Of a stretch of 43,313 nt of DNA, positions 26,780 to 35,335 are shown piece after piece. The stretch's first letter is position 1. The number at the start of each line of letters is the position of its first letter. The notes under the pieces are model-generated. The model was not told where the DNA came from and ran no database searches. It saw nothing but the letters and a program-made list of their open reading frames with translations. A program made the translations under genes and the position numbers. Source of the stretch: a virus; the IMG/VR virus record IMGVR_UViG_3300031963_000306, positions 1 to 43,313 of that record. One strand, 5' to 3'.

Positions 26780-28672
26780 TTATGATTTATCCAGATCTTC
26801 GGTCAAAATTTGCGCGACGGAATTGGCTATAGTTATATCTTCCAACTCTTTAGCTAATATTTTAACCAATGATTTTTTGTGTTTTATATTTCGTTCATCG
26901 CCTCTGCTTGCAAATGCCGATTTCTTTCCCAGCGGATCTCTTCCGAATGGATGCGAATCTTTTGAATATTTCAGCCCTTCACGTGGTCTTCCCACTCGAC
27001 GGGCTTCTTCTATTTCTTCATCTTCATCATCAGTTTCTAACAAATCCAGTTCAGTTAACGCTTCTCCCAATTCATCGCCGGAAGAAGTATCATCTAATTC
27101 CTTTTCTGCAGATTGTAATTCATCTTCTTCGGAACTTTGTTGCTCCGGTTCAGTTTCTGCCTGTGGCTCTGCTATATCGGCTTGATTATCGACGGATACA
27201 GGCGGCTGAGATATTTGCGTTTCTATTCTCTTCAATTCTGCCTTTCTTCGAATATCCGATTCTATTGCCGTTCTTTCATTTGAAATTTCTTCATCGGTCA
27301 TTTCAAAGATGTTTTTGTATACCCATTCTTCCGAAATTAACTTAGAATTTACTAAATTATCCGCCAATCCAATCTTTTCATTCCAAAGACTGATTTTTTC
27401 TTGCTCATAAATCATTGATGGAGAAGAAATAGTTAACTCAAAATCGATCAAATCTTCATCTCTAAATCCTTGGACATATAAATGAATGATTGCGATCTTA
27501 GTTAATTCAGAAATCATAATACGCTGAATGCGTTCAATTGTTCTGGCGAATCTCACATCTTGTGAGGCTAATGTGGCTTTTCCGCTTAAGTCTTCTTCGT
27601 ATCCAATGAATGACTTAGGTACTTTAAATGCCGCCATTAATTTTTTGCGGAGGTATTCAATGTCTTCTATAGCATTGAACGAGAGACCTTGCATGGTTTG
27701 AATATCGGTGCCGCTATCTCTACCACGTACCGGTAGATAAAAATCTTCCGTAATATTCATCATATTATAACGCAAATTATAATCGCCGGTTCTTGGATCA
27801 ACCAATGGTGTCTTTTTCATTTTTTCAATGATTCTAGACATGAATTGATCAACTTCTGCCGGTGGAATATTTCCAACGTCTATCAAAAATTTGCGCTTGT
27901 CTGGTGCTCTCATAATACGATGGATTAACATCGCATCTTCCATAAGCTGCAATTGCTTCCAAACACGGCGACCACCTTCAATCATCGCCTTGCCATAAGG
28001 AAGGAAATTAGTATCTGCCAATAGACGAAAATGTGCCACTTCAAAATTTTCTAGTTCGTCTTTACCTAAGTTCAAAAAATCATTTTGTAATTTAAATTTT
28101 ACACCGAACGGATTTGCCGGATCTTCGCCTTCAATTCTAACCGTTTCGTATACAGAAAGTGGCACTACATTAACGATTCCGTATTCTTGATCAATATCTA
28201 GATATAAAAAGAAATCTCCATATTTGACCATATTTCTGACCCAAGGCCATAAATTAAAATCAATATTTAAAATATCATAAAATAGATTATGTAAGATTTC
28301 TTTTACGTTATTATTTGAAGATTTGATACCTAGTATTTGCCCAAATTCATCTTTGATGGTACTTTCGTCTGCGTAAATATCTAATACGGATGAAATAATA
28401 GCATCCGCATCCATCATATCATAGTCTCTGAACAGTTGCAATCTGGAACCTTGGAACGCAGCGGCATGTTCATATCTTCCATTGACAGATCCGTATCCTC
28501 CAGATCCACCAGAAGTATGAACTCTACTATATCTGTCAACTCCTCTTCGATTTACAAATGATTGAATATTGTCGGTATCAGCTACTCTTAGCTTCTTACC
28601 ACCAATATTTCTAACAATTGTATTTGTAGAAAAGAGACGTTTTAATCTACCGTATACGCTGGTATCTACCAT
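26780..28672 (-). CDS. 20: Portal protein (T4 gp20-like)
   Basis: This 630-aa protein is the dodecameric DNA gate of the head. Typical parts are 'DADAIISSVLDIYADES' near the N-terminus, 'WPWVRNMVKYGDFFLYLDID', 'RAPDKRKFLIDVGNIPPAEVDQFM', 'GRDSGTDIQTMQGL', and 'KLMAAFKVPKSFIGYEEDLSGKATLASQDVRFAR', all conserved in gp20. T4 gp20 is 524 aa. The extra length is a C-terminal tail with a strongly acidic stretch (about residues 500-570) followed by the basic 'RRVGRPREGLKYSKDSHPFGRDPLG'. The CGGAGG site before the ATG is among the strongest here. Confidence 0.95.
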   Translation of the reverse strand: MVDTSVYGRLKRLFSTNTIVRNIGGKKLRVADTDNIQSFVNRRGVDRYSRVHTSGGSGGYGSVNGRYEHAAAFQGSRLQLFRDYDMMDADAIISSVLDIYADESTIKDEFGQILGIKSSNNNVKEILHNLFYDILNIDFNLWPWVRNMVKYGDFFLYLDIDQEYGIVNVVPLSVYETVRIEGEDPANPFGVKFKLQNDFLNLGKDELENFEVAHFRLLADTNFLPYGKAMIEGGRRVWKQLQLMEDAMLIHRIMRAPDKRKFLIDVGNIPPAEVDQFMSRIIEKMKKTPLVDPRTGDYNLRYNMMNITEDFYLPVRGRDSGTDIQTMQGLSFNAIEDIEYLRKKLMAAFKVPKSFIGYEEDLSGKATLASQDVRFARTIERIQRIMISELTKIAIIHLYVQGFRDEDLIDFELTISSPSMIYEQEKISLWNEKIGLADNLVNSKLISEEWVYKNIFEMTDEEISNERTAIESDIRRKAELKRIETQISQPPVSVDNQADIAEPQAETEPEQQSSEEDELQSAEKELDDTSSGDELGEALTELDLLETDDEDEEIEEARRVGRPREGLKYSKDSHPFGRDPLGKKSAFASRGDERNIKHKKSLVKILAKELEDITIANSVAQILTEDLDKS

Positions 28673-28690
28673 GATTCCTCCGATATCCTA

Positions 28691-29041
28691 TTATTTTATA
28701 GTATAAATGTCGTCCAATGCTTTTACTAATTGTTCAATTGCAACATTCAAATTTTGATCTTTTTTCTGTTGCCATTCAACCAGTTTCAGTTTAAGACCGT
28801 TCACAGGATTGTCTAAATTAAATAATACATCCATATGAAACGCATTTCTATTAAAAATAGAATATGGCATGGAATTGATAACATCCACGCCTTGCAAAAA
28901 CCTAGTAAACAGCAACATCAAATCTGCCTGTTCTTTGTCATTCAACATAGGTAGAAGCTTTTGTACAGCGACTTCCACTTTAGTTGTAGTGATTTTATTT
29001 TCTATCGATTCCGACAATAAAATGTCATGCAATTTAATCAT
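28691..29041 (-). CDS. Small unknown protein with N-terminal (I/L)xE segment
   Basis: This 116-aa protein starts MIKLHDILLSESIENKITTT. It overlaps the stop of the gene upstream by 4 nt (ATGA), with GGAGAG before the ATG. The first 11 residues form a hydrophobic/amphipathic segment ending L-S-E, a candidate gp21-type cleavage site. The remainder is helical with 'KLLPMLNDKEQADLMLLFTRFL' and no recognisable domain. It lies directly before the portal gene. I do not recognise the family. Packaging in the head as an internal protein is inferred. Confidence 0.7.
   Translation of the reverse strand: MIKLHDILLSESIENKITTTKVEVAVQKLLPMLNDKEQADLMLLFTRFLQGVDVINSMPYSIFNRNAFHMDVLFNLDNPVNGLKLKLVEWQQKKDQNLNVAIEQLVKALDDIYTIK
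28702..28708 (-). promoter_or_regulatory. Candidate promoter box ahead of the portal gene
   Basis: The plus strand reads TATAAAT, 30 nt ahead of the portal ATG. It lies inside the last codons of the preceding small gene, so coding constraint may explain it. Confidence 0.25.
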
Positions 29042-29322
29042 TTTTTTCTCTCCACATACTTCTTTAAAAGCGTATAATAATTCGGAACTTCTTTTAGATG
29101 TGCTGCGGCAATCATAGCAGTCTTTGATAAACTACCATCTGTTACATCTTGATGTTCCAATTCTACATTCATTCCAATATAAAATTGTTGGAAATCAAAA
29201 TCATACCCCATATAATCATATATCCGCTTTACTTCTTCCTTACTGATATAAGTATCCCCACTTACATATGGAGTGTCTTTTTTGGGGACATCTTCTGATA
29301 ATATATGAGATAAAAGAATCAT
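29038..29322 (-). CDS. DUF5661-like small protein
   Basis: The start is set at the ATG at 29322, just after the upstream stop, giving 94 aa. A longer frame would overlap the preceding gene by over 100 nt. The protein starts MILLSHILSEDVPKKD and carries 'MGYDFDFQQFYIGMNVELEHQDV' and 'AAHLKEVPNYYTLLKKY'. This is the pattern of DUF5661, in which a Glu-His pair and a later HL.E.P.YY.L are conserved. The function of that family is unknown to me. The first 10 residues end L-S-E. It shares an ATGA overlap with the next gene. Confidence 0.75.
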   Translation of the reverse strand: MILLSHILSEDVPKKDTPYVSGDTYISKEEVKRIYDYMGYDFDFQQFYIGMNVELEHQDVTDGSLSKTAMIAAAHLKEVPNYYTLLKKYVERKK

Positions 29323-29329
29323 AATTAGG

Positions 29330-29746
29330 TTACCATTTACGGCACGACCAGTAACGTGCCTTAGTTCTTGGTCCTGGATTTGCACAATTATGTCTTGCAC
29401 GAAATGATTTACGACGAGCAGGAATAGATTTCTTAATTCGCATTTTCTTGTCGCCAAAATTTACTTTTTTAATGTTACCTGTCTTTGGGTCTTTTACGAA
29501 TACTTTAAATTTCTTTACATCGCCTCGCATAGGCTTACCCAAAGCAACTTTACGACCATGATATTCCGCTTCTTCCAATGGTTTTTTATTTGCTCGTATC
29601 ATTTCTACGGCAAGACATTGTGGACAGAACTCGTCGATTATATCTTCTTCATTGATGGGAACGCAATTTGGGACCATTCTACCATCCAATTCTTTCATAC
29701 CAACTTGTCTATATCCTTCCCAACAGGCTTCATTTAAGTTTTCCAT
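29330..29746 (-). CDS. Conserved basic phage protein with Cys/His cluster
   Basis: The start at 29746 (MENLNEACWEGYRQVG, 138 aa) lies 1 nt after the preceding stop. The N-terminal part has 'CWEGYRQVGMKELDGRMVPNC' and then 'CPQC'. The C-terminal half is very basic, with 'KKFKVFVKDPKTGNIKKVNFGD' and 'ARRKSFRARHNCANPGPRTKARYWSCRKW'. That C-terminal block recurs in T4-like phage proteins, sometimes linked to head genes. Conserved Cys and His suggest metal binding. The first six residues end L-N-E, fitting a protease site. Function unknown, and nucleic-acid binding is suggested by charge only. Confidence 0.8.
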   Translation of the reverse strand: MENLNEACWEGYRQVGMKELDGRMVPNCVPINEEDIIDEFCPQCLAVEMIRANKKPLEEAEYHGRKVALGKPMRGDVKKFKVFVKDPKTGNIKKVNFGDKKMRIKKSIPARRKSFRARHNCANPGPRTKARYWSCRKW

Positions 29747-29747
29747 A

Positions 29748-30068
29748 TTACTTTTCCTTTTTCTTAAATGTGGATACCATTGTTGGCTTTCCACCTGGAT
29801 TTCCTGCTTTTCTTTTACGAGTAACTGCCGATCTCTTTTCGCCTTTGCTCATCGCAGCGGCTGATCTAGCCGGACGGCACTTTGGATATTTTGCGGAACC
29901 ACCTTTTCGTTCCTTTTTTCCAGCAGATGCTCCGCATGGAGGATGCTTGCCAGTTTTAGAATCTTTTCTGGAAATATCAACCCATTTTTGCTTCAACCAC
30001 TTACCCAATTCACCTTTTGGTTTATATTTCTCATCCAATTCCAATATTATATCAACTAATTTGATCAT
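29748..30068 (-). CDS. Small basic conserved phage protein with N-terminal (I/L)xE
   Basis: The ATG at 30068 overlaps the upstream stop by 4 nt (ATGA), giving 106 aa starting MIKLVDIILELDEKYKPKG. The hydrophobic N-terminus ends in I-L-E and then L-D-E. The body contains 'GKWLKQKWVDISRKDSKTGKHPPCG', 'YPKCRPARSAAAMSKGEKRSAVTRKRK' and a Lys-rich tail. It resembles short basic viral proteins grouped around DUF5872, but I am not certain of the family. Two conserved Cys are visible. The strong positive charge suggests association with DNA inside the head. Confidence 0.75.
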   Translation of the reverse strand: MIKLVDIILELDEKYKPKGELGKWLKQKWVDISRKDSKTGKHPPCGASAGKKERKGGSAKYPKCRPARSAAAMSKGEKRSAVTRKRKAGNPGGKPTMVSTFKKKEK

Positions 30069-30277
30069 TTTTTTCTCTTTTTCCATCCACCACCCATACT
30101 CTTATATTTCTTAGCTGCCCAGAGATTGGCATATGCGGATGGATATACTTTAAATTTAGCACGAGCAGCGGCTTTGGCTCGTGCCCATTTAGCAGGATTA
30201 GTTGGAGTATTTTTTTCAACCAAAGCCGTAAGTTTATGTTCTAATAAAACATCTCGAAAAAAATCTAAATATTTCAT
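30065..30277 (-). CDS. Very small basic protein with KAAARAKFKVYPSAYANLWA motif
   Basis: This 70-aa protein starts MKYLDFFRDVLLEHKLTALVE and ends in MGGGWKKRKK. The core 'WARAKAAARAKFKVYPSAYANLWAAKKYKSMGGGW' is a motif I recognise from many phage-encoded small proteins of unknown function. The N-terminal segment is amphipathic and ends in L-L-E (residue 13). The ATG lies 1 nt after the upstream stop, and the 3' end overlaps the next start by 4 nt, so expression is coupled. Inferred to be a packaged basic protein. Confidence 0.78.
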   Translation of the reverse strand: MKYLDFFRDVLLEHKLTALVEKNTPTNPAKWARAKAAARAKFKVYPSAYANLWAAKKYKSMGGGWKKRKK

Positions 30278-30278
30278 A

Positions 30279-30644
30279 TTACTTTAAAAACTTCAATTTA
30301 TAAAGTGTTGAATTAATTAGTCCTGCAACTTCATCTACAATATTGTTAAGTTCGCCATCTTGTGGTAATTCTGTACGAATTTTATCCACGAATGAAGATA
30401 GTCCTGTAAAATACATTACTACTTTATCAGGAGTTTCTATAATTTGCGAAGAAATGTTATATCCAGTTAAAATTTCATATCTTCCTTGGAATGTTTCAAC
30501 GTATGAATCAATTAAATCAACAATACCATCGTAATATTCATTTAACGCTTTGTGGGCGGCAAATGAAGTAGTCTGTAAATGAAAAATATGAGATTGATTT
30601 CTACTACTCATCAAGGTAGATATAAACTTAGCTACGGCTTCCAT
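30279..30644 (-). CDS. DUF5856-like (ferritin-like helical) protein
   Basis: The start at 30644 (MEAVAKFISTLMSSRNQSHI, 121 aa) lies 1 nt after the previous stop, and a longer frame would overlap it by 40 nt. The helical pattern with 'HIFHLQTTSFAAHKALNEYYDGIVDLIDSYVETFQG' resembles DUF5856, a Dps/ferritin-like phage family. Candidate metal ligands are the two His, the His in AAHKAL and nearby acidic residues. No diiron or ferroxidase site can be confirmed. The gene sits in the small-gene run between terminase and portal. A protective or nucleoid-like role is speculative. Confidence 0.72.
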   Translation of the reverse strand: MEAVAKFISTLMSSRNQSHIFHLQTTSFAAHKALNEYYDGIVDLIDSYVETFQGRYEILTGYNISSQIIETPDKVVMYFTGLSSFVDKIRTELPQDGELNNIVDEVAGLINSTLYKLKFLK

Positions 30645-30645
30645 A

Positions 30646-31326
30646 TTACTTTCCCATAGGGTTGTCGGCAGGAGCACCTGCACCATTTCCTACGGTTGCC
30701 GACTTGGACTTTTCATATTGCATACTATTATAAACCGCATTAATATAATCTGCGGCTTGTGTAATCTTTGATTGTACCCAACCTTCCAATTCTTCGTTGT
30801 CACCAAGCATATTATATAATTCACCAGCTTGCTTATGTAATGCCAATAAATCAGATTTTGCCATAGGTCCTTCTGAATCATCTACAACTTCTTCTTCTTC
30901 GAGTGATTCTTTTTGCATTTTGTTGGCGATTGTGTCTCTGCGATTTTTTAAATACTTGTCAGTAGAATCAACCTTGCCGTCGTTGTTTACATCAGCATCT
31001 TCCTTACCAACTGCATCTAATTCTTCGTAGGTTAAGCCTATTCTTTCTTCGATTGCATCAATTTTTGCAATCTGCTCTTCCGTTAATTCAAATTCTTCTC
31101 TTAATTTACGAAGTGTCATAGCCAAACGTGCTCGCTTGCCCAATTTACCCTTTGCTTTCGCGGCTTTTTCTAACTTAGCTACAGGAATTTTTTCTCCAGA
31201 AGGAACTTTTAATGATTTATGTAAAGCTCCTGGCTTTTGAACTGCCTGCTGTATCCACTTTTCTTCTGCTTCTTTAGTTAAGGGCGTAACTGCAGGCAGT
31301 GTTATCAATCCCATCAATTTAATCAT
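30646..31326 (-). CDS. Unknown basic protein with one EF-hand/dockerin-like loop
   Basis: This 226-aa protein starts [20 protein letters not shown], then '[34 protein letters not shown]', a motif common in small phage proteins ('[16 protein letters not shown]'). At about residues 112-124 it has the calcium loop [13 protein letters not shown], very like those in the membrane protein at 24414-24716. The C-terminal third is acidic then helical and ends [16 protein letters not shown] lies ahead of the ATG. The KPGALHKSL motif may bind nucleic acid, but I know of no tested function. Confidence 0.75.
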   Translation of the reverse strand: MIKLMGLITLPAVTPLTKEAEEKWIQQAVQKPGALHKSLKVPSGEKIPVAKLEKAAKAKGKLGKRARLAMTLRKLREEFELTEEQIAKIDAIEERIGLTYEELDAVGKEDADVNNDGKVDSTDKYLKNRRDTIANKMQKESLEEEEVVDDSEGPMAKSDLLALHKQAGELYNMLGDNEELEGWVQSKITQAADYINAVYNSMQYEKSKSATVGNGAGAPADNPMGK

Positions 31327-31349
31327 ACTATATCTCCAGAATGTAAATA

Positions 31350-32426
31350 TTATTCTTTAGGTTTCTTTGGTCTTGCTGATATTGGATTTGCGGAACGAGT
31401 AGCAGATCCACCATATTTTTTAATAGCAATATCACTTGCAGCTGCCCATACGAAACTTTTCCATGCAGAAGCAGGCCATCCAAATCTAACTGCGCGTCTC
31501 TTGAATTTTTCTTTTACTCTATTCATTCGATTATTCGCGGCTTTTCTTTTCTTAGCACTCCAGTTTCTCATAGCTTTGCTACGACCTGCTAATGGTAATG
31601 GTTTGCCATCATTATCCTTTCCACCGCCTAACATTTCCTTTCCAATTCGTTCTCGTTCTGCCTTTGCACGAGGTGACATTTTTCTGCCATGAATATAAGG
31701 AACAGTAGGTCCTTTATCTGATTTGCCACCACCTTGACCGGCTTCGCGTTCTCTTTCCTTTGCTTTTTTAGCACTGCCTCTATGTGGCTCTTTCTTTTTT
31801 GGAGCAGCCGGTGGCGCTTCTTTCTTTCCCTTTTTACCTTTTTGTGGTGCGGCTGTCTTCGGCTCTGCTTTTTTAGTGGCAGGTTCTGATTTTGGTTCCG
31901 CTTTTGTAGGGGTAGCTGGAGCAGCAGCCTTGGGCTTTGGCTTTTCTGGTGTTTTTTGTGGCGTGGCGGCACGGGCGCGAATTGCTGCTCCCGATCCACT
32001 AGGCTCTTTTCTTGGTGGTTCTGGTGTCGCTGCGCGTACCGAAAATCCAGCTTTTTCTACATCATCTGGAGATACGTCTAACGCTCGTGCAAATCTACCC
32101 GCAATCGATGGGTCTGTCTCTCTTCCCTTAAATAATGCCTGTAATATGTCATCTCGCTTATCTGTTTTCAAATCTGCTTTTAACGAATCTATACCACCTT
32201 CTTCGGCGGCTTTCTTTTGCAGATCTTTAAATGTCATGGCTTCCGACAATACAGATAAATCCCTCTTTAATAATACTTTCAAAAGATCCCGCTTAACATT
32301 GGCGTCAAAAATGCCAATAGATTCAAAGAATTCATTATATTCTTTGGTATGTTCTTTTAAAACCTCAGTTATGACTATAGATTTTAATTCTTCTTTAACT
32401 AACTTCTTTATTTTGCTATCACTCAT
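31350..32426 (-). CDS. Lys/Ala/Pro-rich basic protein next to the terminase
   Basis: The ATG at 32426 has GGAG 10 nt ahead; an upstream in-frame TTG at 32441 overlaps that site and is rejected. About 358 aa. The N-terminus is helical ([21 protein letters not shown], ending I-T-E). The middle (residues about 145-215) is low-complexity with repeated KAEPK, ATPTK and PAAPKKK. The C-terminal part is basic and contains '[20 protein letters not shown]' and '[29 protein letters not shown]'. The composition resembles histone-like tails and DNA-condensing proteins. It directly follows the terminase gene. An internal head or DNA-organising role is inferred. Confidence 0.72.
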   Translation of the reverse strand: MSDSKIKKLVKEELKSIVITEVLKEHTKEYNEFFESIGIFDANVKRDLLKVLLKRDLSVLSEAMTFKDLQKKAAEEGGIDSLKADLKTDKRDDILQALFKGRETDPSIAGRFARALDVSPDDVEKAGFSVRAATPEPPRKEPSGSGAAIRARAATPQKTPEKPKPKAAAPATPTKAEPKSEPATKKAEPKTAAPQKGKKGKKEAPPAAPKKKEPHRGSAKKAKEREREAGQGGGKSDKGPTVPYIHGRKMSPRAKAERERIGKEMLGGGKDNDGKPLPLAGRSKAMRNWSAKKRKAANNRMNRVKEKFKRRAVRFGWPASAWKSFVWAAASDIAIKKYGGSATRSANPISARPKKPKE

Positions 32427-32474
32427 ACAAAAAATCTCCAAAATATTGGATTAAGCAGGAATACTACTTTATAC

Positions 32475-32482
32475 TATAAATA
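32475..32482 (-). promoter_or_regulatory. Candidate promoter box after the terminase
   Basis: The plus strand reads TATAAATA, 49 nt ahead of the ATG at 32426. It lies within a short inverted repeat (ATACTA at 32471-32476 and TAGTAT at 32481-32486) in the 61-nt gap after the terminase gene. Confidence 0.35.
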
Positions 32483-32487
32483 GTATA

Positions 32488-34080
32488 CTATCCTAACAAC
32501 CATCGAATATCTTCGACTGAATCTCCTACTTGCATCTGATAACTATCTTCCTTTCTATCCCTCGAAGTAAGGGGCATATAGCTACTATACGTCAAGTCTA
32601 AGCTCTTCTTTGTTAATTCTATTTGTTCCTGACGCAATCTCAGCGCCGTATCTCTTACCCATAGCCCTATGCACAACGACATAACCAAATCGTCGTTATA
32701 TCCTGACAGCGATTCGGCTCTACCATTCTTCCAAATAAACGTTTCTAACTCAGTTATAGTTCTGATTGAACGAATTATAAAGGAATTATCTCTCATATAT
32801 TCGTCCAACTTAGAAATAATCAACGGTCTGGTTCTGGCGGATATGCTAAACCCAGGAACCATAGACTTTTCTTCCCTATAATATCTGTTTGTATGTTGAT
32901 GTGCTACATCTACTACCTGTAAGTCTTTTGACATATAAAATAAATTTTTATATTGTCTATCTATTACTTGTTGTATTGAGGTATGCCCAATAGAACTGTT
33001 ATCGCAGATCAGTAGGGCATCGTTATACATAGTTGCCGTAGCCACCATCAAATTACCAAACTCTTTTGGAGTTAATTTTCCTTTATACTCTGCTACTTGT
33101 GTGGATTTTTCTATGTCGATTATATGAAATGCCGAATAATCTTCCCCATCGCCTCTAGCTACGTCACCTGCTAGCACATAACTTCGGTTTGCTTCTGGGT
33201 ATTCCCATATCCACAGATTATTGTCAAATCCTTGCTTGGATTTTGGTTCTTCTAAGTAGGTATTTCTATAAAATTCAATTATTTCTGGTTTAATTACTGT
33301 ATTACCAGAGAAAATAAAACTTGCATCATGCTCTTGTGCTGCTTGAGCTTCGCCTAGAATTTCTGTTTGTCTATCTCTCCATGCCTGATCTCTTTCAGGA
33401 TGAACTTTCCAATCTAATAGTATTGGATTAAAGTTATTACTTCCTTCTTGGGCGTGTAACCACATCTTATGGAAGAAATTACCCACGCCATTTGGAGTAG
33501 ATAATAGAATTGCCTTACCACCAGTAGATAATGTTGATGATGCGGCGGTCCAAATTACTTCTGCATCATCAATGAATGCAGCTTCGTCTAGAATTAACAG
33601 AGAAAGTGCTTCTGATCGACCAGCATCCTTACTGCGAGCAACCGCTTTAATCTGCGACCCATTAGAAAACTGTAATGATAGTTTATTATCAGTTGTACAG
33701 TTCCCACGAAGCCATACTGGGAGATTGGAATGCATATATCTAACTTTAGTTACTAGATTTTTTGCAGTTTCTTGCTTCGTAGCGATTACTAATATGTTTT
33801 TATCTTCATGAAATAGTAGTAACCACAACGCATATCCGGCTACTAGTGTAGAAATACCAATCTGGCGACCCTTCAATACTATGTTGTAGTCCTTTTCTTC
33901 AAACTGCGAGATAGAATCTTTTTGATAATCGTATAAATTAAATAATAGCTTGCCTTTGATAGGATGCTGGATATAACAATACTTTGTTAAGAAGTATGCC
34001 GGGCTTATTATGCACTTTTTATACTCTTGCTTAATTATTTCCCGCAAATTATCAGATGAATTTTTCGTAACCGCTGACAT
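32488..34080 (-). CDS. terL: Terminase large subunit (T4 gp17-like)
   Basis: This 530-aa packaging motor has both expected domains. The ATPase has a deviant Walker A 'VLKGRQIGIST' (about residues 68-78), Walker B 'LLILDEAAFI' (about 166-175) and coupling motif 'LLSTPNGVGNFF'. The RNase H-like nuclease has acidic residues in 'LAGDVARGDGEDYSAFHI', 'LLICDNSSIGHTS' and 'GYNDDLVMSLCIGLW'. It cuts concatemeric DNA and drives it through the portal. T4 gp17 is 610 aa. The ATG is 3 nt after the upstream stop and has a weak ribosome site. No small terminase gene is recognised in the window. Confidence 0.95.
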   Translation of the reverse strand: MSAVTKNSSDNLREIIKQEYKKCIISPAYFLTKYCYIQHPIKGKLLFNLYDYQKDSISQFEEKDYNIVLKGRQIGISTLVAGYALWLLLFHEDKNILVIATKQETAKNLVTKVRYMHSNLPVWLRGNCTTDNKLSLQFSNGSQIKAVARSKDAGRSEALSLLILDEAAFIDDAEVIWTAASSTLSTGGKAILLSTPNGVGNFFHKMWLHAQEGSNNFNPILLDWKVHPERDQAWRDRQTEILGEAQAAQEHDASFIFSGNTVIKPEIIEFYRNTYLEEPKSKQGFDNNLWIWEYPEANRSYVLAGDVARGDGEDYSAFHIIDIEKSTQVAEYKGKLTPKEFGNLMVATATMYNDALLICDNSSIGHTSIQQVIDRQYKNLFYMSKDLQVVDVAHQHTNRYYREEKSMVPGFSISARTRPLIISKLDEYMRDNSFIIRSIRTITELETFIWKNGRAESLSGYNDDLVMSLCIGLWVRDTALRLRQEQIELTKKSLDLTYSSYMPLTSRDRKEDSYQMQVGDSVEDIRWLLG

Positions 34081-34083
34081 ATA

Positions 34084-34779
34084 TTATCTTCTTAATTGAG
34101 ATGCTAATATTGCTCCACTAGCAAATGATACCACCGCAACTACTGTTCTGCTTGGCTTCGGTAATAATCCAAACAAAAACTTATCTGGATTCTTTGGTGT
34201 CGTTGGTAATGCTTGTAATACTTTTGTGAGACTATCTGCTCTGGTCTCGGATAATAATAGCGCAGAATTTAAATTTACAATCTTTTCATTTTGTAATTTT
34301 ACTACAGATTCTTGTTGAACAATCACAGAATCGGCAGTTTCTACTTGCGCCTTTAAGTTTACGATAGCAGAATCTTTCAATACCAACAGTGTTGCCGTAT
34401 CTGCATTGGCTACCGATGAATCTATTCTATTTTCTAAACTAGCAAGTGAATTTCTAAGCTGCGCTCGTTCCTTGTTTTTAAACGAGATAGAAATTGTTAA
34501 AGTTTTAATTGTAGAATCCTTCTTTGTATTTTGATCTCGCAGAGAATTAACTTCTGTTTTCAATGAATCGCTATATTTAATTGCATTCTGCGAAGTTCGT
34601 TGATATTCTTCATATTTAGCTTGAAACTCCGCAAACTCATTTTTACTGTTTGACTTCCCAAACATATATGAAATTAAAAATATAGCCACTCCAATCACCG
34701 CATATTTTCCAATTGCGGTTAATTTATCGAATCCTGCGCCAAATTTTAATAAAGATTCTAATATTTTCATTTTATACAT
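34084..34779 (-). CDS. Membrane protein with periplasm-sized coiled coil, possible spanin
   Basis: This 231-aa protein has a membrane helix near the N-terminus (KYAVIGVAIFLISYMFG, about residues 26-42), a long coiled coil (about residues 48-185, with heptads in 'LKTEVNSLRDQNTKKDSTIKTLT' and 'AQVETADSVIVQQESVVKLQNEKI'), and a second hydrophobic segment near the C-terminus (TVVAVVSFASGAILASQL). An ATG at 34770 is an alternative start. The layout recalls a unimolecular or inner-membrane spanin for lysis, or a structural tether. No lipobox is visible. It overlaps the upstream stop by 8 nt. Confidence 0.7.
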   Translation of the reverse strand: MYKMKILESLLKFGAGFDKLTAIGKYAVIGVAIFLISYMFGKSNSKNEFAEFQAKYEEYQRTSQNAIKYSDSLKTEVNSLRDQNTKKDSTIKTLTISISFKNKERAQLRNSLASLENRIDSSVANADTATLLVLKDSAIVNLKAQVETADSVIVQQESVVKLQNEKIVNLNSALLLSETRADSLTKVLQALPTTPKNPDKFLFGLLPKPSRTVVAVVSFASGAILASQLRR

Positions 34780-35335
34780 CCACTTCGGCTAACGCCGCAT
34801 ATAGTTTATCAATATCCTCTTGTATATCTGCTCGCAACTTATTAACATCTACGTTCCACTTCTCAATCATTAAAATTTTCTCTTCATCGGCGTGTACAAT
34901 CTCCGGAGCCGATACTGTATCTCGTAAATGTTCCAATTCTTGAAGCTTATCTTTCAACGTAGCTATGTAATTTGCTTTTACTTTACTCTCTTCGTATTCT
35001 TTATATAAACCAAGTCTCTTTAACTCGGTTTCTTCTGCCGTTACACATTCCATACACTTACCACGGATACCCCAAAACTTAACATCAATTCTATGATTGA
35101 GAGGTTTACTGCATTGTGGGCACCACCAAGGTGTTTTTGCGTCATCTAACTTTGTAACGGATTGTTTAATTCCATTTTTTACAGTCCATTTACGACCAGC
35201 TTCTTCCCAAACGTCACCTTCTTTTCTATCAATATCGGTAGGACGCCACCCGACTACGATTCTGCTTTCTTCCTTATTAATTATTTCATTAATCTTTCTT
35301 CTTGCATCATTGATTTGATCATTCGAAGTAACCAT
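34772..35335 (-). CDS. Zinc-ribbon protein with helical C-terminus
   Basis: This 187-aa protein has two CxxC pairs, 'CPQC' and 'CMEC', 22 residues apart (about residues 72-97), forming a probable four-Cys zinc ribbon. The N-terminus (MVTSNDQINDARRKINEII) is helical, and the C-terminal half is a long coiled coil (ATLKDKLQELEHLRDTVS; DVNKLRADIQEDIDKLYAAL). Overlap with the upstream gene is 17 nt and with the downstream gene 8 nt, so it belongs to the same transcript as the terminase. Proteins of this shape next to a large terminase are common in big T4-like phages. A packaging adaptor, or even a small-terminase role, is possible but unsupported. Confidence 0.75.
   Translation of the reverse strand: MVTSNDQINDARRKINEIINKEESRIVVGWRPTDIDRKEGDVWEEAGRKWTVKNGIKQSVTKLDDAKTPWWCPQCSKPLNHRIDVKFWGIRGKCMECVTAEETELKRLGLYKEYEESKVKANYIATLKDKLQELEHLRDTVSAPEIVHADEEKILMIEKWNVDVNKLRADIQEDIDKLYAALAEVDV

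Noticed and set aside
29323-29457. A 139-aa version of the DUF5661-like protein starting at 29457
   Set aside because: It would overlap the strongly conserved C-terminus of the preceding gene by 128 nt, and its extra N-terminus (MATRKCELRN) reads as out-of-frame sequence. The ATG at 29322 fits the packed layout.
32427-32441. TTG start five codons upstream of the Lys/Ala/Pro-rich protein
   Set aside because: The TTG overlaps the GGAG ribosome site that is correctly spaced for the ATG at 32426.
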